DNA from: RGIG8748 sp045646525
GTDB lineage: Bacteria; Bacillota; Clostridia; UMGS1810
Assembly (NCBI GenBank): GCA_045646525.1
Contig: JAZRKX010000007.1
Coordinates: forward strand, 21,271-85,270
Reading direction: 5' to 3'
Length of the DNA: 64,000 nt
Positions 51,439 through 59,606 of the stretch are shown here, one piece after another. A program made the position numbers and the translations under genes. The notes under the pieces were generated by a model. The model was not told where the DNA came from. It saw only the letters and a list, made by a program, of their open reading frames with translations, and did no database searches. The number at the start of each line of letters is the position of its first letter. Positions within the stretch are counted from its first letter, which is position 1.

Positions 51439-51654
51439 GGGGATGTAAAATAAAGCGCCGACCGCTTATAGGCTTGATTTCTGACATCCCACAGTTTAAA
51501 AACACCGTAAAAACATTGAATTTATGTAGAAATCTGCAAAATTTGCAGATTTCTCATATTTTTAGCCTATAAGCTCTAAGCGAACTTCACCTCTCGCTGT
51601 ATCTATATACAGCTTCGGTTCTGTTCGCTTATTCTGCATCTTTTTTCCATCCCC
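51439..51654 (+). repeat. Structured intergenic repeat, copy 2 of 3
   Basis: A 216-bp copy with the cleanest ends: GGGGATG at the left and CATCCCC at the right, a 7-bp perfect terminal inverted repeat. Stems: GCTTATAGGCT with AGCCTATAAGC; GAAATCTGCAAA with TTTGCAGATTTC; GCTGTAT (51596-51602) with ATACAGC (51607-51613); TAAGCGAAC with GTTCGCTTA (9 bp, perfect). The GCTGTAT hairpin corresponds to GGCGTAC in copy 1, with three paired changes that keep the stem. It lies between rpoC and its terminator, so it is part of the rpoC mRNA 3' end. Confidence 0.87.
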
Positions 51655-51668
51655 TCCCCAAAAATAAC

Positions 51669-51710
51669 GGGACTGTAAAAAACGAAAAATGTTTTTTACA
51701 GTCCCTTTTT
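51669..51710. terminator. Bidirectional terminator between rpoC and 51711
   Basis: GGGACTGTAAAAAAC (51669-51683) pairs perfectly with GTTTTTTACAGTCCC (51691-51705), followed by T5; T-rich on both strands. Confidence 0.94.
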
Positions 51711-52424
51711 CTATTTGATTGCATTTTTCAACTTTCCAACTGCCTTTTCATACTTATCCAGAAGCCTATTGTAATTATCCAGATAATGCGGATACTTGCC
51801 CTTTTCACCTATTACATATGAGTAGCAAGAGGTATAGGCATAATACACATCGCTTGCAAGAGACGAAATTTCATCGCTTCCGCATTCTGCCACAAGCTCG
51901 TTGGCATATGTAACAGGCTCTCTCTCTTGGTGTATTGCATCTATTTTATCGGCATGCTTTTTACGAAGCTCAGCGGCATTTTCTATATGGCTTATCCAGT
52001 CTCTGTTGTAAACATCGTCCTCATAGCAACCCGCCATTTCGGTTATCATGTCCATGGAGGTCTCCACTTTTACAACAAAAGTCTCCGCGCGCTTTTTTGC
52101 CTCTGCGGTGTTGGAATAATTAATATAGCCGAATACCGAATAAATTATAAATATAATCACGGAGGTAAGTACGGGAACACCAATTTTAATATACCTCGGA
52201 AGTGATTTAAGCCTATCCTTTAAGGCGGGAGGAACATAGCTTGCTATTTCTTCCTCTTCTTTAAGATATCTCGGGATGTCGCAACCGCATTTTAAACATA
52301 TATCTTCGCCCTCCGAGAGCTTTGCCCAGCACTCGGGACACCTTTCGGGCACGGCGGATGCACCGCAATGGGGACAGGTGTTTTCTGTGTCGGGGAATAC
52401 TTTTTTACATTTAAGACAATACAT
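51711..52424 (-). CDS. Zinc-ribbon membrane protein of unknown function
   Basis: The 237-residue protein has two N-terminal zinc ribbons (CLKCKKVFPDTENTCPHCG and CPECWAKLSEGEDICLKCG, residues 3-48), a linker, one membrane helix (about 81-101) and an extracytoplasmic helical domain (about 105-237) without known motifs. This layout, cytoplasmic ribbons and an outside helical domain, is common among uncharacterised clostridial envelope proteins. It is the last gene of a minus-strand cluster headed by tRNA-modification genes, one base after TtcA. Confidence 0.8.
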   Translation of the reverse strand: MYCLKCKKVFPDTENTCPHCGASAVPERCPECWAKLSEGEDICLKCGCDIPRYLKEEEEIASYVPPALKDRLKSLPRYIKIGVPVLTSVIIFIIYSVFGYINYSNTAEAKKRAETFVVKVETSMDMITEMAGCYEDDVYNRDWISHIENAAELRKKHADKIDAIHQEREPVTYANELVAECGSDEISSLASDVYYAYTSCYSYVIGEKGKYPHYLDNYNRLLDKYEKAVGKLKNAIK

Positions 52425-52425
52425 T

Positions 52426-53271
52426 TTATTTCACCTCTTTAAAACCTTCTAAAAAGGAGTGTCTTTCTCCCTTGCTTTTATATTCTATAAAGGTATCCAG
52501 ATGCAGATTGTGAAGACTTTTTAACATGTTCCTCTCTACATCGGGATTGAGTTTAGACGCGTGTTTTATAAGCTGTTTTATTTCCTTTCTTTTGGAAAGC
52601 TCCTCAAACTGCCATTTTTCCGCACTTTCGGTAAACTTGCACGCACAGGCTATAAAGTCGAGTGAGTTGTACCTTGCCCATGCTATGACATGCTCCTCCT
52701 TTATGCAGAACATGGGGCGGATAAGCTCCATACCCTCAAAATTCGTACTCTTAAGGCGCGGAAGCATAGCCTGAAGCTGTGAGCCGTACATCATGCCCAT
52801 AAGTGTGGTTTCTATTACATCATTCATATGATGTCCGAGGGCAATTTTGTTGCAACCGAGCTCTTTTGCTCTGGCGTACAGATGTCCTCTGCGCATCCTT
52901 GCACAAAGGTAGCAGGGAGACTCTGTTACAGAGTCCGCTACAGAGAAGATGTCTGTTTCAAATATCTCTATGGGCACCTCTAAAAGAGAAGCATTTGCTT
53001 TTATTTTATTTAAGTTCTCCTCGTTATAACCCGGGTTCATAACAAGGTAAACCGTCTCAAAACGCACCTTGCTCACCCTTTGAAGCTGCTGCATGAGCTT
53101 TGCCATGAGCATAGAGTCCTTGCCGCCCGATATACACACGGCAATCCTGTCGCCCTCGTCTATAAGCTCATAGCGCTGAACGGCGGCTATAAAGGGATTC
53201 CATATATCTTTTCTGTACTTTTTTATTATACTTCTTTCGGCTATCTGATTTGGTGTAAGCTCTCTTGCCAT
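52426..53271 (-). CDS. TtcA-family tRNA 2-thiolation enzyme
   Basis: The 281-residue PP-loop protein has SGGKDSMLMAKLMQQ (ATP pyrophosphatase loop), CYLCARMRRGHLY (the CxxC pair that binds a 4Fe-4S cluster in TtcA) and GHHMNDVIETTLMGMMYG. TtcA thiolates cytidine 32 of tRNA; related TtuA enzymes thiolate U54, so the target base is not certain. The gene abuts mnmA (stop to start 0 bases apart), so the two are coupled. Confidence 0.88.
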   Translation of the reverse strand: MARELTPNQIAERSIIKKYRKDIWNPFIAAVQRYELIDEGDRIAVCISGGKDSMLMAKLMQQLQRVSKVRFETVYLVMNPGYNEENLNKIKANASLLEVPIEIFETDIFSVADSVTESPCYLCARMRRGHLYARAKELGCNKIALGHHMNDVIETTLMGMMYGSQLQAMLPRLKSTNFEGMELIRPMFCIKEEHVIAWARYNSLDFIACACKFTESAEKWQFEELSKRKEIKQLIKHASKLNPDVERNMLKSLHNLHLDTFIEYKSKGERHSFLEGFKEVK

Positions 53272-54285
53272 CTATTCTATAATACCTCCGCCCACTACAA
53301 CCTCGCCGTCATACACAACAACCGACTGTCCGCGTGCTATGGCTCTTTGCGGTGTGTCAAATATCACCTTGACTCTGCCGCCTTCCATGCGGATAATCTG
53401 GGCATCCTGCTCGGTCTGATTGTAGCGCACCTTTGCCCTGGCTCTTATACTGCCGTCAAAGGGTACAAGTATGTTAAAATCCTTTGCAGTAAGCTCACGC
53501 GAAAAAAGCTCCTCGTTACTGCAGAGAATTACCTCGTTTCTCTCTGTGTTTTTGCCCATTACATACATGGGTTTTCCAAACGCAATTCCAAGTCCCTTGC
53601 GCTGACCTACGGTATAGCGGATTATACCGCCGTGCTCTCCGAGTACACTGCCCGCGGTATCTACGAAATTGCCGCTCGGGTAGGTGCGGTTTGTATATTG
53701 CGATATAACCGAAGCATAGTCGCCGCCCTCCACAAAGCATATGTCCTGACTGTCGCTCTTGTGCGCGGTTACAAAGCCCTGCTCTCTTGCTATGGAACGC
53801 ACTTCTTCCTTGGTGTAATCGCCAAGAGGGAAATACACCCTCGACAGTTTATCTCTGTCTATAGGATAGAGTACATAGCTCTGGTCCTTTTTTATATCCT
53901 TTGCCTTAAGGAGCATGCCGTTTTCCACACGGGCATAGTGCCCCGTAACAAGCTTATCGCACCCCATACTCTCTGCCATATCCATAAGATAGCCGAACTT
54001 GAGGTATCTGTTGCACACTATACAGGGATTGGGCGTAGCGCCCGCCTCGTATTGAGATATAAAATTTTCTATTACCTTATTTTTAAATTCCTCCGTGCAA
54101 TCCACGGTAATATGCTCCATACCGAGAGAGGCGCACACCCTTGCGGCGTCATCGGCATCGGTGGAATTTATATCCTTTTGGCAAAGCTTCATGGTTACGC
54201 CCGTGCACTCATACCCTGCCCTCTTGGCCAGATAGGCGCACACGCTTGAATCCACTCCGCCGCTCATTGCAATGAGTGCTTTCAT
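53272..54285 (-). CDS. mnmA: tRNA-specific 2-thiouridylase MnmA
   Basis: The 337-residue enzyme begins ALIAMSGGVDSSVCAYLAK (PP-loop), has the first catalytic Cys region PNPCIVCNRYLKFG and the second in QDICFV, with GHYARV and KDQSYVLYPI. It makes 2-thiouridine at position 34 of Lys, Glu and Gln tRNAs. It lies between TcdA and TtcA in a run of tRNA-modification genes. Its start overlaps the end of tcdA by four bases. Confidence 0.96.
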   Translation of the reverse strand: MKALIAMSGGVDSSVCAYLAKRAGYECTGVTMKLCQKDINSTDADDAARVCASLGMEHITVDCTEEFKNKVIENFISQYEAGATPNPCIVCNRYLKFGYLMDMAESMGCDKLVTGHYARVENGMLLKAKDIKKDQSYVLYPIDRDKLSRVYFPLGDYTKEEVRSIAREQGFVTAHKSDSQDICFVEGGDYASVISQYTNRTYPSGNFVDTAGSVLGEHGGIIRYTVGQRKGLGIAFGKPMYVMGKNTERNEVILCSNEELFSRELTAKDFNILVPFDGSIRARAKVRYNQTEQDAQIIRMEGGRVKVIFDTPQRAIARGQSVVVYDGEVVVGGGIIE

Positions 54286-55004
54286 ATCATAGTCTCCGAC
54301 AATATATCTTTTATTACCTCCGACGCTATAATAAGTCCCGCCACAGGCGGTACAAACGGATTTGAGCCGGGTACGGCTCTGCCCGAAGCTTCGGAATATT
54401 CTGCATCCCCGCGGTGTCTACAGGGTGTCTCCTCGGAATATACAACCTTTAGCGAGGGGATACCTCTTTTTTTGAGTTCATAGCGCATAACTCTGGCAAG
54501 CGGGCATACCTTGGTATTATATATATCCGCAACCTTAAGAAGCGATGGGTTAAGCTTATTGCCCGTACCCATTGACGATATTACCCTCACTCCGAGCTCA
54601 TGGCATCTTACTGCTATATCTATCTTGGCGCTCACGGTGTCTACTGCATCCACAACATAGTCATACACCGAAAAATCCATTTCGCCTCTTTTATCGGGCA
54701 GATAGAACATATCATGCTTTGTTACGGTGCAGTTTGGGTTTATATCCAGAATTCTTTTTTCAAAAGCATCGGTTTTCTTCTGCCCCACGGTAGAATGAAG
54801 CGCTATAATCTGTCTGTTGATATTTGTAATGTTTACTGTATCGTTATCTACAATGTCAAGTGCGCCCACACCCATTCGGGCAAGCGCTTCCGCAACATAT
54901 CCTCCCACACCGCCGAGTCCGAAAACTGCAATTCTGACTTTGGAGAGTACCTCTGTTGCCCCATTTCCGAATATAAGCTCACTTCTTGAAAATTGATTTG
55001 GCAT
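54282..55004 (-). CDS. tcdA: tRNA threonylcarbamoyladenosine dehydratase TcdA
   Basis: The 240-residue E1-like protein has the adenylating fold: FSRSELIFGNGATEVLSKVRIAVFGLGGVGGYVAEALARMG, the DNDTVNITNINRQ Asp, and the later Cys-Arg features ETPCRHRGDAEYSEASGRAVPGSNPFVPPVAGLI, typical of TcdA/CsdL. It closes t6A37 into the cyclic ct6A form in tRNA. It overlaps mnmA by four bases. Confidence 0.94.
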   Translation of the reverse strand: MPNQFSRSELIFGNGATEVLSKVRIAVFGLGGVGGYVAEALARMGVGALDIVDNDTVNITNINRQIIALHSTVGQKKTDAFEKRILDINPNCTVTKHDMFYLPDKRGEMDFSVYDYVVDAVDTVSAKIDIAVRCHELGVRVISSMGTGNKLNPSLLKVADIYNTKVCPLARVMRYELKKRGIPSLKVVYSEETPCRHRGDAEYSEASGRAVPGSNPFVPPVAGLIIASEVIKDILSETMI

Positions 55005-55006
55005 AA

Positions 55007-55183
55007 CTAGTTCTGCTTCCTTACAATTTTGTATTCATCGTACATACTGAAGTACGAACACTGAGAGTAGGGCTGTCCCATATATCTTGCAATATCGTCC
55101 TCATCTAAGTTTATGGTACAGGTCTCCTCTTCCTCATCAAAGTATGCACAAAGCTCGCATTGTGTTACTTTTGGCTCTTTCAT
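55007..55183 (-). CDS. DUF6472-like small protein
   Basis: A 58-residue frame, too short for many gene finders, starts at 55183 (GGGAG upstream). It reads MKEPKVTQCELCAYFDEEEE, then TCTINLDEDDIARYMG and ends DEYKIVRKQN. The CxxC, the acidic cluster, CxINLDEDD and the final DEY-IV-KQN match the small Cys-containing family DUF6472 of Clostridia. It precedes tcdA by two bases, so it is part of the tRNA-modification transcript; a zinc-dependent accessory role is only a guess. Confidence 0.82.
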   Translation of the reverse strand: MKEPKVTQCELCAYFDEEEETCTINLDEDDIARYMGQPYSQCSYFSMYDEYKIVRKQN

Positions 55184-55197
55184 GATTATTCTCCCAA

Positions 55198-55908
55198 TTA
55201 CCTCTTTTTATAAATACCCGATATTCCTTTGTTTTCCGAGTCGTTCATGTAAAGGTCGGTTACCTTGATTCTTCCGCGTGTCATACGCTCTAAGATTATG
55301 AGCCTTTCACCCTCGGTATATACCGCCTTGCCCGTTTCGGGTTCGAGACATCTTAAGTTGTATAAAACCTCTTCGCCTTCGACCTCCGCCCTGTAGCTGA
55401 AAAGTGCAAAGCCGTCTTTTATGCCGTACACAGAAACCTCAAGCTCCGTCCCGTCATTTATATACCTGCCGTTCCAGTTCTTGTCGCCGAATTCGGGGAT
55501 GGTCTCGCCCTCCAATACCCGTCTGTACTTGCCTGTCCAGTTTTCGTCGCGCAAGGTTATATCGTCTGTCCACATATCGTCCACGGTAATGGTATCGCCG
55601 TCGGAGGAAAGTGTAATCTTTACTGTCTTTGAGCCAAGATTTGTTACAAGATAGCGTCCGCTCTTGCTCTTGATGCCTGCCTCGAATTCATCGGTTATTC
55701 TGGAGGATTCCAGCACAAAACCCACCGTGGTTTCATCCACAGCCTTTGCTTCTATAATCTTAAACTCCTCGGTCTCCTCGTTTAACCACATAAAAGTGCC
55801 GTCCCATCTTGTAGTGCTCACGGCTTCGCCCGAATCGTCGGACGAGCACGCCATAAGAACAAATGCCATAAAGCAGATAAGACAAAGCGCAGAAATTTTC
55901 TTTAGCAT
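55198..55908 (-). CDS. Lipoprotein of unknown function
   Basis: The 236-residue product has a signal peptide with the lipobox LMACSSD (Cys about 21). The mature part is beta-rich with repeated WDGTF / WTGKYRR / WNGRYIND motifs spaced about 85 and 40 residues apart, suggesting a lipocalin-like or repeated beta-sandwich fold. No catalytic motif is seen. It has its own consensus promoter, divergent from the E2-like gene, and may read into the downstream tRNA-modification genes. Confidence 0.8.
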   Translation of the reverse strand: MLKKISALCLICFMAFVLMACSSDDSGEAVSTTRWDGTFMWLNEETEEFKIIEAKAVDETTVGFVLESSRITDEFEAGIKSKSGRYLVTNLGSKTVKITLSSDGDTITVDDMWTDDITLRDENWTGKYRRVLEGETIPEFGDKNWNGRYINDGTELEVSVYGIKDGFALFSYRAEVEGEEVLYNLRCLEPETGKAVYTEGERLIILERMTRGRIKVTDLYMNDSENKGISGIYKKR

Positions 55909-55937
55909 AAGAGCGCACTCCTTTCATACATATGACA

Positions 55938-56013
55938 ATTATACATATTCGACGCGCTTTTGTCAACAAATGTCCCTGTTCGACTTGACAAAATTCGACC
56001 TTATTGGTAAGAT
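55938..56013. promoter_or_regulatory. Divergent promoters of the lipoprotein and E2-like genes with TTCGAC repeats
   Basis: Minus: TTGACA (55966-55961), 17 bp, TATAAT (55943-55938). Plus: TTGACA (55985-55990), 17 bp, TAAGAT (56008-56013). Three copies of TTCGAC (55949, 55979, 55995) are placed within or next to the two promoters and may be a regulator site. Confidence 0.72.
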
Positions 56014-56049
56014 ATTGTTAACAGTTTGTTAATAGAAGGAAGGGATTCG

Positions 56050-56901
56050 GTGAAAAGAGAAGGAAGAAAAATCAAGACACTACCGCCAATGAATGTGGTA
56101 GGTGCCGTATTTATGCCCAGCAGAAACGGTGCTTCCAACCAGTTTTCCACTACAATCGACATAACCGAAACAGAAAAATACATACGCGAAAAACGCAAAG
56201 ACGGCATGCCCGGACTTGGCATAATGCATGTTCTGCTTACAGCATATGTGCAGACCGTAGCCTCGTACCCCGGTATTAACCGCTTTATACGCGGACACAA
56301 GATATATGCAAGAAACGCCATAGAGATGTGCCTTACCATAAAAAAGGATATGTCTCTTGACGCACAGGAAACAGTTATAAAGATACCCGCAAAACCCGAC
56401 TCAACAATAGAGGATGTATATTCCACCATAGCTCAGATGGTGGAAGAAAACAAAAAAGAGGGCGATGGAAACGGCATGGATTTTGTGGCAAGAATCCTCA
56501 CATGGATGCCCAGGTTTTTGCTTTGCGGTGTGATGTGGATTCTTCGTTTTCTGGACTACCTTGGTCTTTTGCCGAGGTTTCTTACAAACTTAAGTCCGTT
56601 CCACAGCTCAATGTTTATAACCAATGTAGGCTCGCTTGGAATACCGCCTGTATTCCACCATTTATATGATTTCGGAAACATACCGCTCTTTATGTCCATG
56701 GGTATGAAGGAGACAAAGTATGTAACCCAAAGTGACGGAAGTGTGGAAAAGCGCAAATTCGTAGACATAACCATAGTATGTGACGAAAGAATATGCGACG
56801 GCCACTACTATGCAACAGCGTTTAAAAAGCTCAAGCGTCTGTCTGAGAAGGCTTGGCTGTTGGAGAAGCCGTCAGAGACTATAGTGAGTGATATAAGATA
56901 A
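56050..56901 (+). CDS. Stand-alone 2-oxoacid dehydrogenase E2-like acyltransferase domain protein
   Basis: GTG start at 56050, 6 bases after GAAGGAAGGG. The 283-residue protein has a CoA-dependent acyltransferase (E2 catalytic) fold: MNVVGAVFMPSRNGASNQF, a long middle, the SSMFITNVGSLGIPPVFHHLYDFGNIPLF strand typical of E2 cores and ITIVCDERICDGHYYATAF in place of the DHRxxDG motif. Here His is replaced by Glu-Arg (DERICDG), so normal acetyltransferase chemistry may be lost. No lipoyl domain or E1/E3 genes are nearby. Families like this are found in Clostridia with unknown roles. Confidence 0.85.
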   Translation: MKREGRKIKTLPPMNVVGAVFMPSRNGASNQFSTTIDITETEKYIREKRKDGMPGLGIMHVLLTAYVQTVASYPGINRFIRGHKIYARNAIEMCLTIKKDMSLDAQETVIKIPAKPDSTIEDVYSTIAQMVEENKKEGDGNGMDFVARILTWMPRFLLCGVMWILRFLDYLGLLPRFLTNLSPFHSSMFITNVGSLGIPPVFHHLYDFGNIPLFMSMGMKETKYVTQSDGSVEKRKFVDITIVCDERICDGHYYATAFKKLKRLSEKAWLLEKPSETIVSDIR

Positions 56902-56941
56902 AAATTGGCTTGCAAAAATTGTTTTGCAAGCCAATTTTTTT
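56901..56941. terminator. Bidirectional terminator between the E2-like gene and the Na/Pi cotransporter
   Basis: AAAATTGGCTTGCAAAA (56901-56917) pairs with TTTTGCAAGCCAATTTT (56922-56938), 17 bp perfect, with T tracts on both sides. Confidence 0.94.
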
Positions 56942-58688
56942 ATATAGTGTACTTCTTCTTGAATTCCGAATACCTTTCGGCAAAGTTGTTTTCACCGTCA
57001 TACTTAACATGGCTTAAGTATTCGTGTGTTTCAAAGCTTCCCTGTGCAATTTCAAGCATACAAACTGCAATGTTCGAACAGTGGTCTGCAATTCTTTCGC
57101 AGTTTGTGAGGATGTCTGCAAGGATGAAGCCGTATTCAACGGTACAGTTACCCTGCTTTAATCTCTGAATATGGCTTGCCTTAATCTTTAACTTGAGCTT
57201 GTCTATAACCTGCTCGAGGGGCTCTACCATCTTGGCACCGTCAAGGTCGCCGTTTATGAGCGAGTCTGTAGTAAGGGTTATGATGTCGCATACGGCAGAT
57301 ATGAATACCTCAAGGTCCTTTTGAGCTTCCTTGGAGAACTCTATTCCCTTGTCGTTCATCTCCTGTGCAACCTCAAGAAGATTTACAGAGTGGTCGCTTA
57401 TTCTCTCCACATCGCCTATTACATGAAGAAGCTCCGTAACCTGCTTGGAATCGGCATCGGTAAGGTCCTTTGCGGAAAGTTTTACAAGATATGTGCTGAG
57501 CTTGTCCTCGTATTTATCCACAAGGGACTCTGTCTCTATAAGATAATCTACCTTTGATGCGTCAAAGTGATTTATCATAGAGGTTGCATCAATAATCGAA
57601 TGTCTTGTGACATCTGCCATCTTGTACACAAGCTCATTGCTCTTGTCTACGGCAAAACCGGGTATGTCCAGAAATCTGTCGTCGAGCGCGCCGAAGATAT
57701 CTTCTTCTTTATTCCCGCCCTTTATCGTCTTTGTAACAAGCTTTTCGATGCCCTGACAGAACGGAATAAGAATAACGGTGGATATGATATTGAACAAGGT
57801 GTGTACTACAGCTATGTTAAATGCCGTTATATTCTGCTCCATAAACGGAAACGCTATAAATGTATTCAGTACATAAAATGCCACAGCAACCACAAATACG
57901 CCTATCATCTTAATATATACACAGGCAAGAGCAACTCGCTTGGAGTCGGTATTACCGCTTATGGAAGATATTACAGGTGTTATTGTAGTACCTATATTCT
58001 GACCGAGAATAATAGGTATTGCTACAGAATAAGGTATTGTTCCCGTGATTGCAAGAGCCTGCAGGATACCTACAGATGCCGAAGAGGACTGTATGATAGC
58101 AGTAAGAAGCGTACCTGTGATGATACCAAGCACGGGATTTTCAAACATTATAAGTGCCTGTGCAAAAGCTTCGCTGTCCTTAAGACCGTCCATGGCACCG
58201 CTCATGGCATCCATACCGAACATGAGCACTGCAAAGCCGAGAAGAATTGTGCCTATGCTCTTTTTCTTACTGTCCTTTCCTACCATTGTCATAATAAAAC
58301 CGACAGCGGCAAGAACAGGTGTAAAGGATGCGGGCTTGAATATCTTAATCCACCACATATCTCCGCTTAAGCCCGAAAGGGACAAAAGCCACGATGTAAC
58401 GGTAGTGCCTACATTTGCACCCATGATTATGCCAATGGTCTGACCAAGCTTCATGATGCCCGAGTTTACAAAGCCCACAAGCATTACGGTGGTAGCCGAC
58501 GAAGACTGTATAACCGCCGTTACAAAAAAGCCCAGAAGAAAGCCCTTGAATCTGTTGGAAGTAAGTCTGCCAAGGAAAGATTCGAGCTTACCGCCTGCGA
58601 GTTTTTTGAGACTGTCGCCCATTACATCCATTCCGTACAGGAAGAGGGCAAGTCCGCCTATTAAGGTGAGTACATCAAAAATATCCAT
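56940..58688 (-). CDS. Na/Pi cotransporter NptA-family with PhoU domain
   Basis: The 582-residue protein has two Na/Pi repeats of membrane helices (residues about 1-310), each with the QSSSA signature (TAVIQSSSATTVMLVGFVNSG and TAIIQSSSASVGILQAL), then a cytoplasmic PhoU-like domain (about 345-560) with HVIGDVERISDHSVNL and LTNCERIADHCSNIA. It probably imports phosphate with sodium and is controlled through the PhoU part. GGAGG lies upstream. Its promoter region carries 11-bp-spaced CTTAAA repeats (58758, 58769). Confidence 0.94.
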   Translation of the reverse strand: MDIFDVLTLIGGLALFLYGMDVMGDSLKKLAGGKLESFLGRLTSNRFKGFLLGFFVTAVIQSSSATTVMLVGFVNSGIMKLGQTIGIIMGANVGTTVTSWLLSLSGLSGDMWWIKIFKPASFTPVLAAVGFIMTMVGKDSKKKSIGTILLGFAVLMFGMDAMSGAMDGLKDSEAFAQALIMFENPVLGIITGTLLTAIIQSSSASVGILQALAITGTIPYSVAIPIILGQNIGTTITPVISSISGNTDSKRVALACVYIKMIGVFVVAVAFYVLNTFIAFPFMEQNITAFNIAVVHTLFNIISTVILIPFCQGIEKLVTKTIKGGNKEEDIFGALDDRFLDIPGFAVDKSNELVYKMADVTRHSIIDATSMINHFDASKVDYLIETESLVDKYEDKLSTYLVKLSAKDLTDADSKQVTELLHVIGDVERISDHSVNLLEVAQEMNDKGIEFSKEAQKDLEVFISAVCDIITLTTDSLINGDLDGAKMVEPLEQVIDKLKLKIKASHIQRLKQGNCTVEYGFILADILTNCERIADHCSNIAVCMLEIAQGSFETHEYLSHVKYDGENNFAERYSEFKKKYTI

Positions 58689-58697
58689 CTTTTTCCT

Positions 58698-58783
58698 CCG
58701 AAAGTAATTTATATCTTGATTATAATATAAAATTTATCTTATTTCTACGGTTTTCATCTTAAATTTATCTTAAATACTTTCGG
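58698..58783 (-). promoter_or_regulatory. Na/Pi cotransporter promoter with 11-bp direct repeats
   Basis: On the minus strand TATAAT (58724-58719) has only a weak -35 (TAGAAA, 58747-58742). Upstream lie two TTTAAG hexamers (plus-strand CTTAAA at 58758 and 58769) exactly 11 bp apart, the spacing used by OmpR/PhoB-family activators. A 9-bp inverted repeat CCGAAAGTA/TACTTTCGG (58698-58706, 58775-58783) brackets the region. Confidence 0.5.
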
Positions 58784-58797
58784 ATTTGTGCACATTT

Positions 58798-59574
58798 TTA
58801 GCTTACTTTCATATCGAGGCGGATTTTATCGGCAATCATTGCAATAAATTCGCTGTTTGTAGGCTTGCCTCTTGTGCTTAATATCGTATAGCCGAAAAGC
58901 TCGTTTAATATGTCGGGGTTTCCTCTGTCCCATGCTACCTCTATTGCGTGTCGGATAGCACGCTCAACCCTTGACGATGTGGTGTTGTAGTGCTTGGCTA
59001 CGGTGGGATAAAGGAATTTGGTTATGGAGTTTATTGCATCCATATCGTCTATAACCATCATTATAGCATCTCTTATATATTGGTAGCCTTTTATGTGCGC
59101 GGGTACGCCGAGCTGCTGAATATACATGGTGATGTTTGTTTCGAGGTCGCCTGTGGTTTTCTTTTTGGAAACTCCCACGGTCTCGTTTGCCTTGTCCGAC
59201 ATTATTTCGTCTATTCTGTCCTTAAGGGCTTCCATCTCAAAGGGCTTTATAAAATAGAAAGCCGCACCGAGCCTTGTAGCATTGGCTATGATTGAATCGT
59301 ATCCGCTTGCCGAAAATACTATTATCTTTGGCTTTTTTGCCATTGCAGAGTTTGATGCTATACGGCTCATAAGGGTAAGACCGTCCATAACAGGCATAAC
59401 GATATCTGTAAGAAGTATGTCGGGCTTTGTCTCAAGCACCATCTCATAACCCTCTTTTCCGTCATGCGCAGTTGCCACTACCTCGTAATCTTCCGCCTGA
59501 GACAGAAAATCACGAAGATTACGGCAAAAATCTCTGTTATCGTCTACAATAACTATTCTTTTCTTGTTTTTCAT
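58798..59574 (-). CDS. spo0A: Sporulation transcription factor Spo0A
   Basis: The 258-residue protein has a receiver domain (VIVDDNRDFCRNL; phosphoacceptor Asp in ILLTDIVMPVMDG; Lys in IKPFEMEALKDRI), a hinge and the Spo0A C-terminal DNA-binding domain (HIKGYQYIRDAIMMVID, then YPTVAKHYNTTSSRVERAIRHAIEVAWDRG, the 0A-box recognition helix, and KPTNSEFIAMIADKIR). It is the master regulator of sporulation and marks the organism as a spore-former lineage. GGAGG lies 8 bases upstream. Confidence 0.98.
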   Translation of the reverse strand: MKNKKRIVIVDDNRDFCRNLRDFLSQAEDYEVVATAHDGKEGYEMVLETKPDILLTDIVMPVMDGLTLMSRIASNSAMAKKPKIIVFSASGYDSIIANATRLGAAFYFIKPFEMEALKDRIDEIMSDKANETVGVSKKKTTGDLETNITMYIQQLGVPAHIKGYQYIRDAIMMVIDDMDAINSITKFLYPTVAKHYNTTSSRVERAIRHAIEVAWDRGNPDILNELFGYTILSTRGKPTNSEFIAMIADKIRLDMKVS

Positions 59575-59606
59575 TTTTATTACCTCCGTAAATATTTGAT
59601 GAGTTC

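Noticed and set aside
53080..54249. Long antisense open frame opposite mnmA (389 codons)
   Set aside because: It lies entirely over mnmA and the end of ttcA, has no Shine-Dalgarno or promoter, and its composition (many Tyr, Cys, His) is that of a shadow frame.
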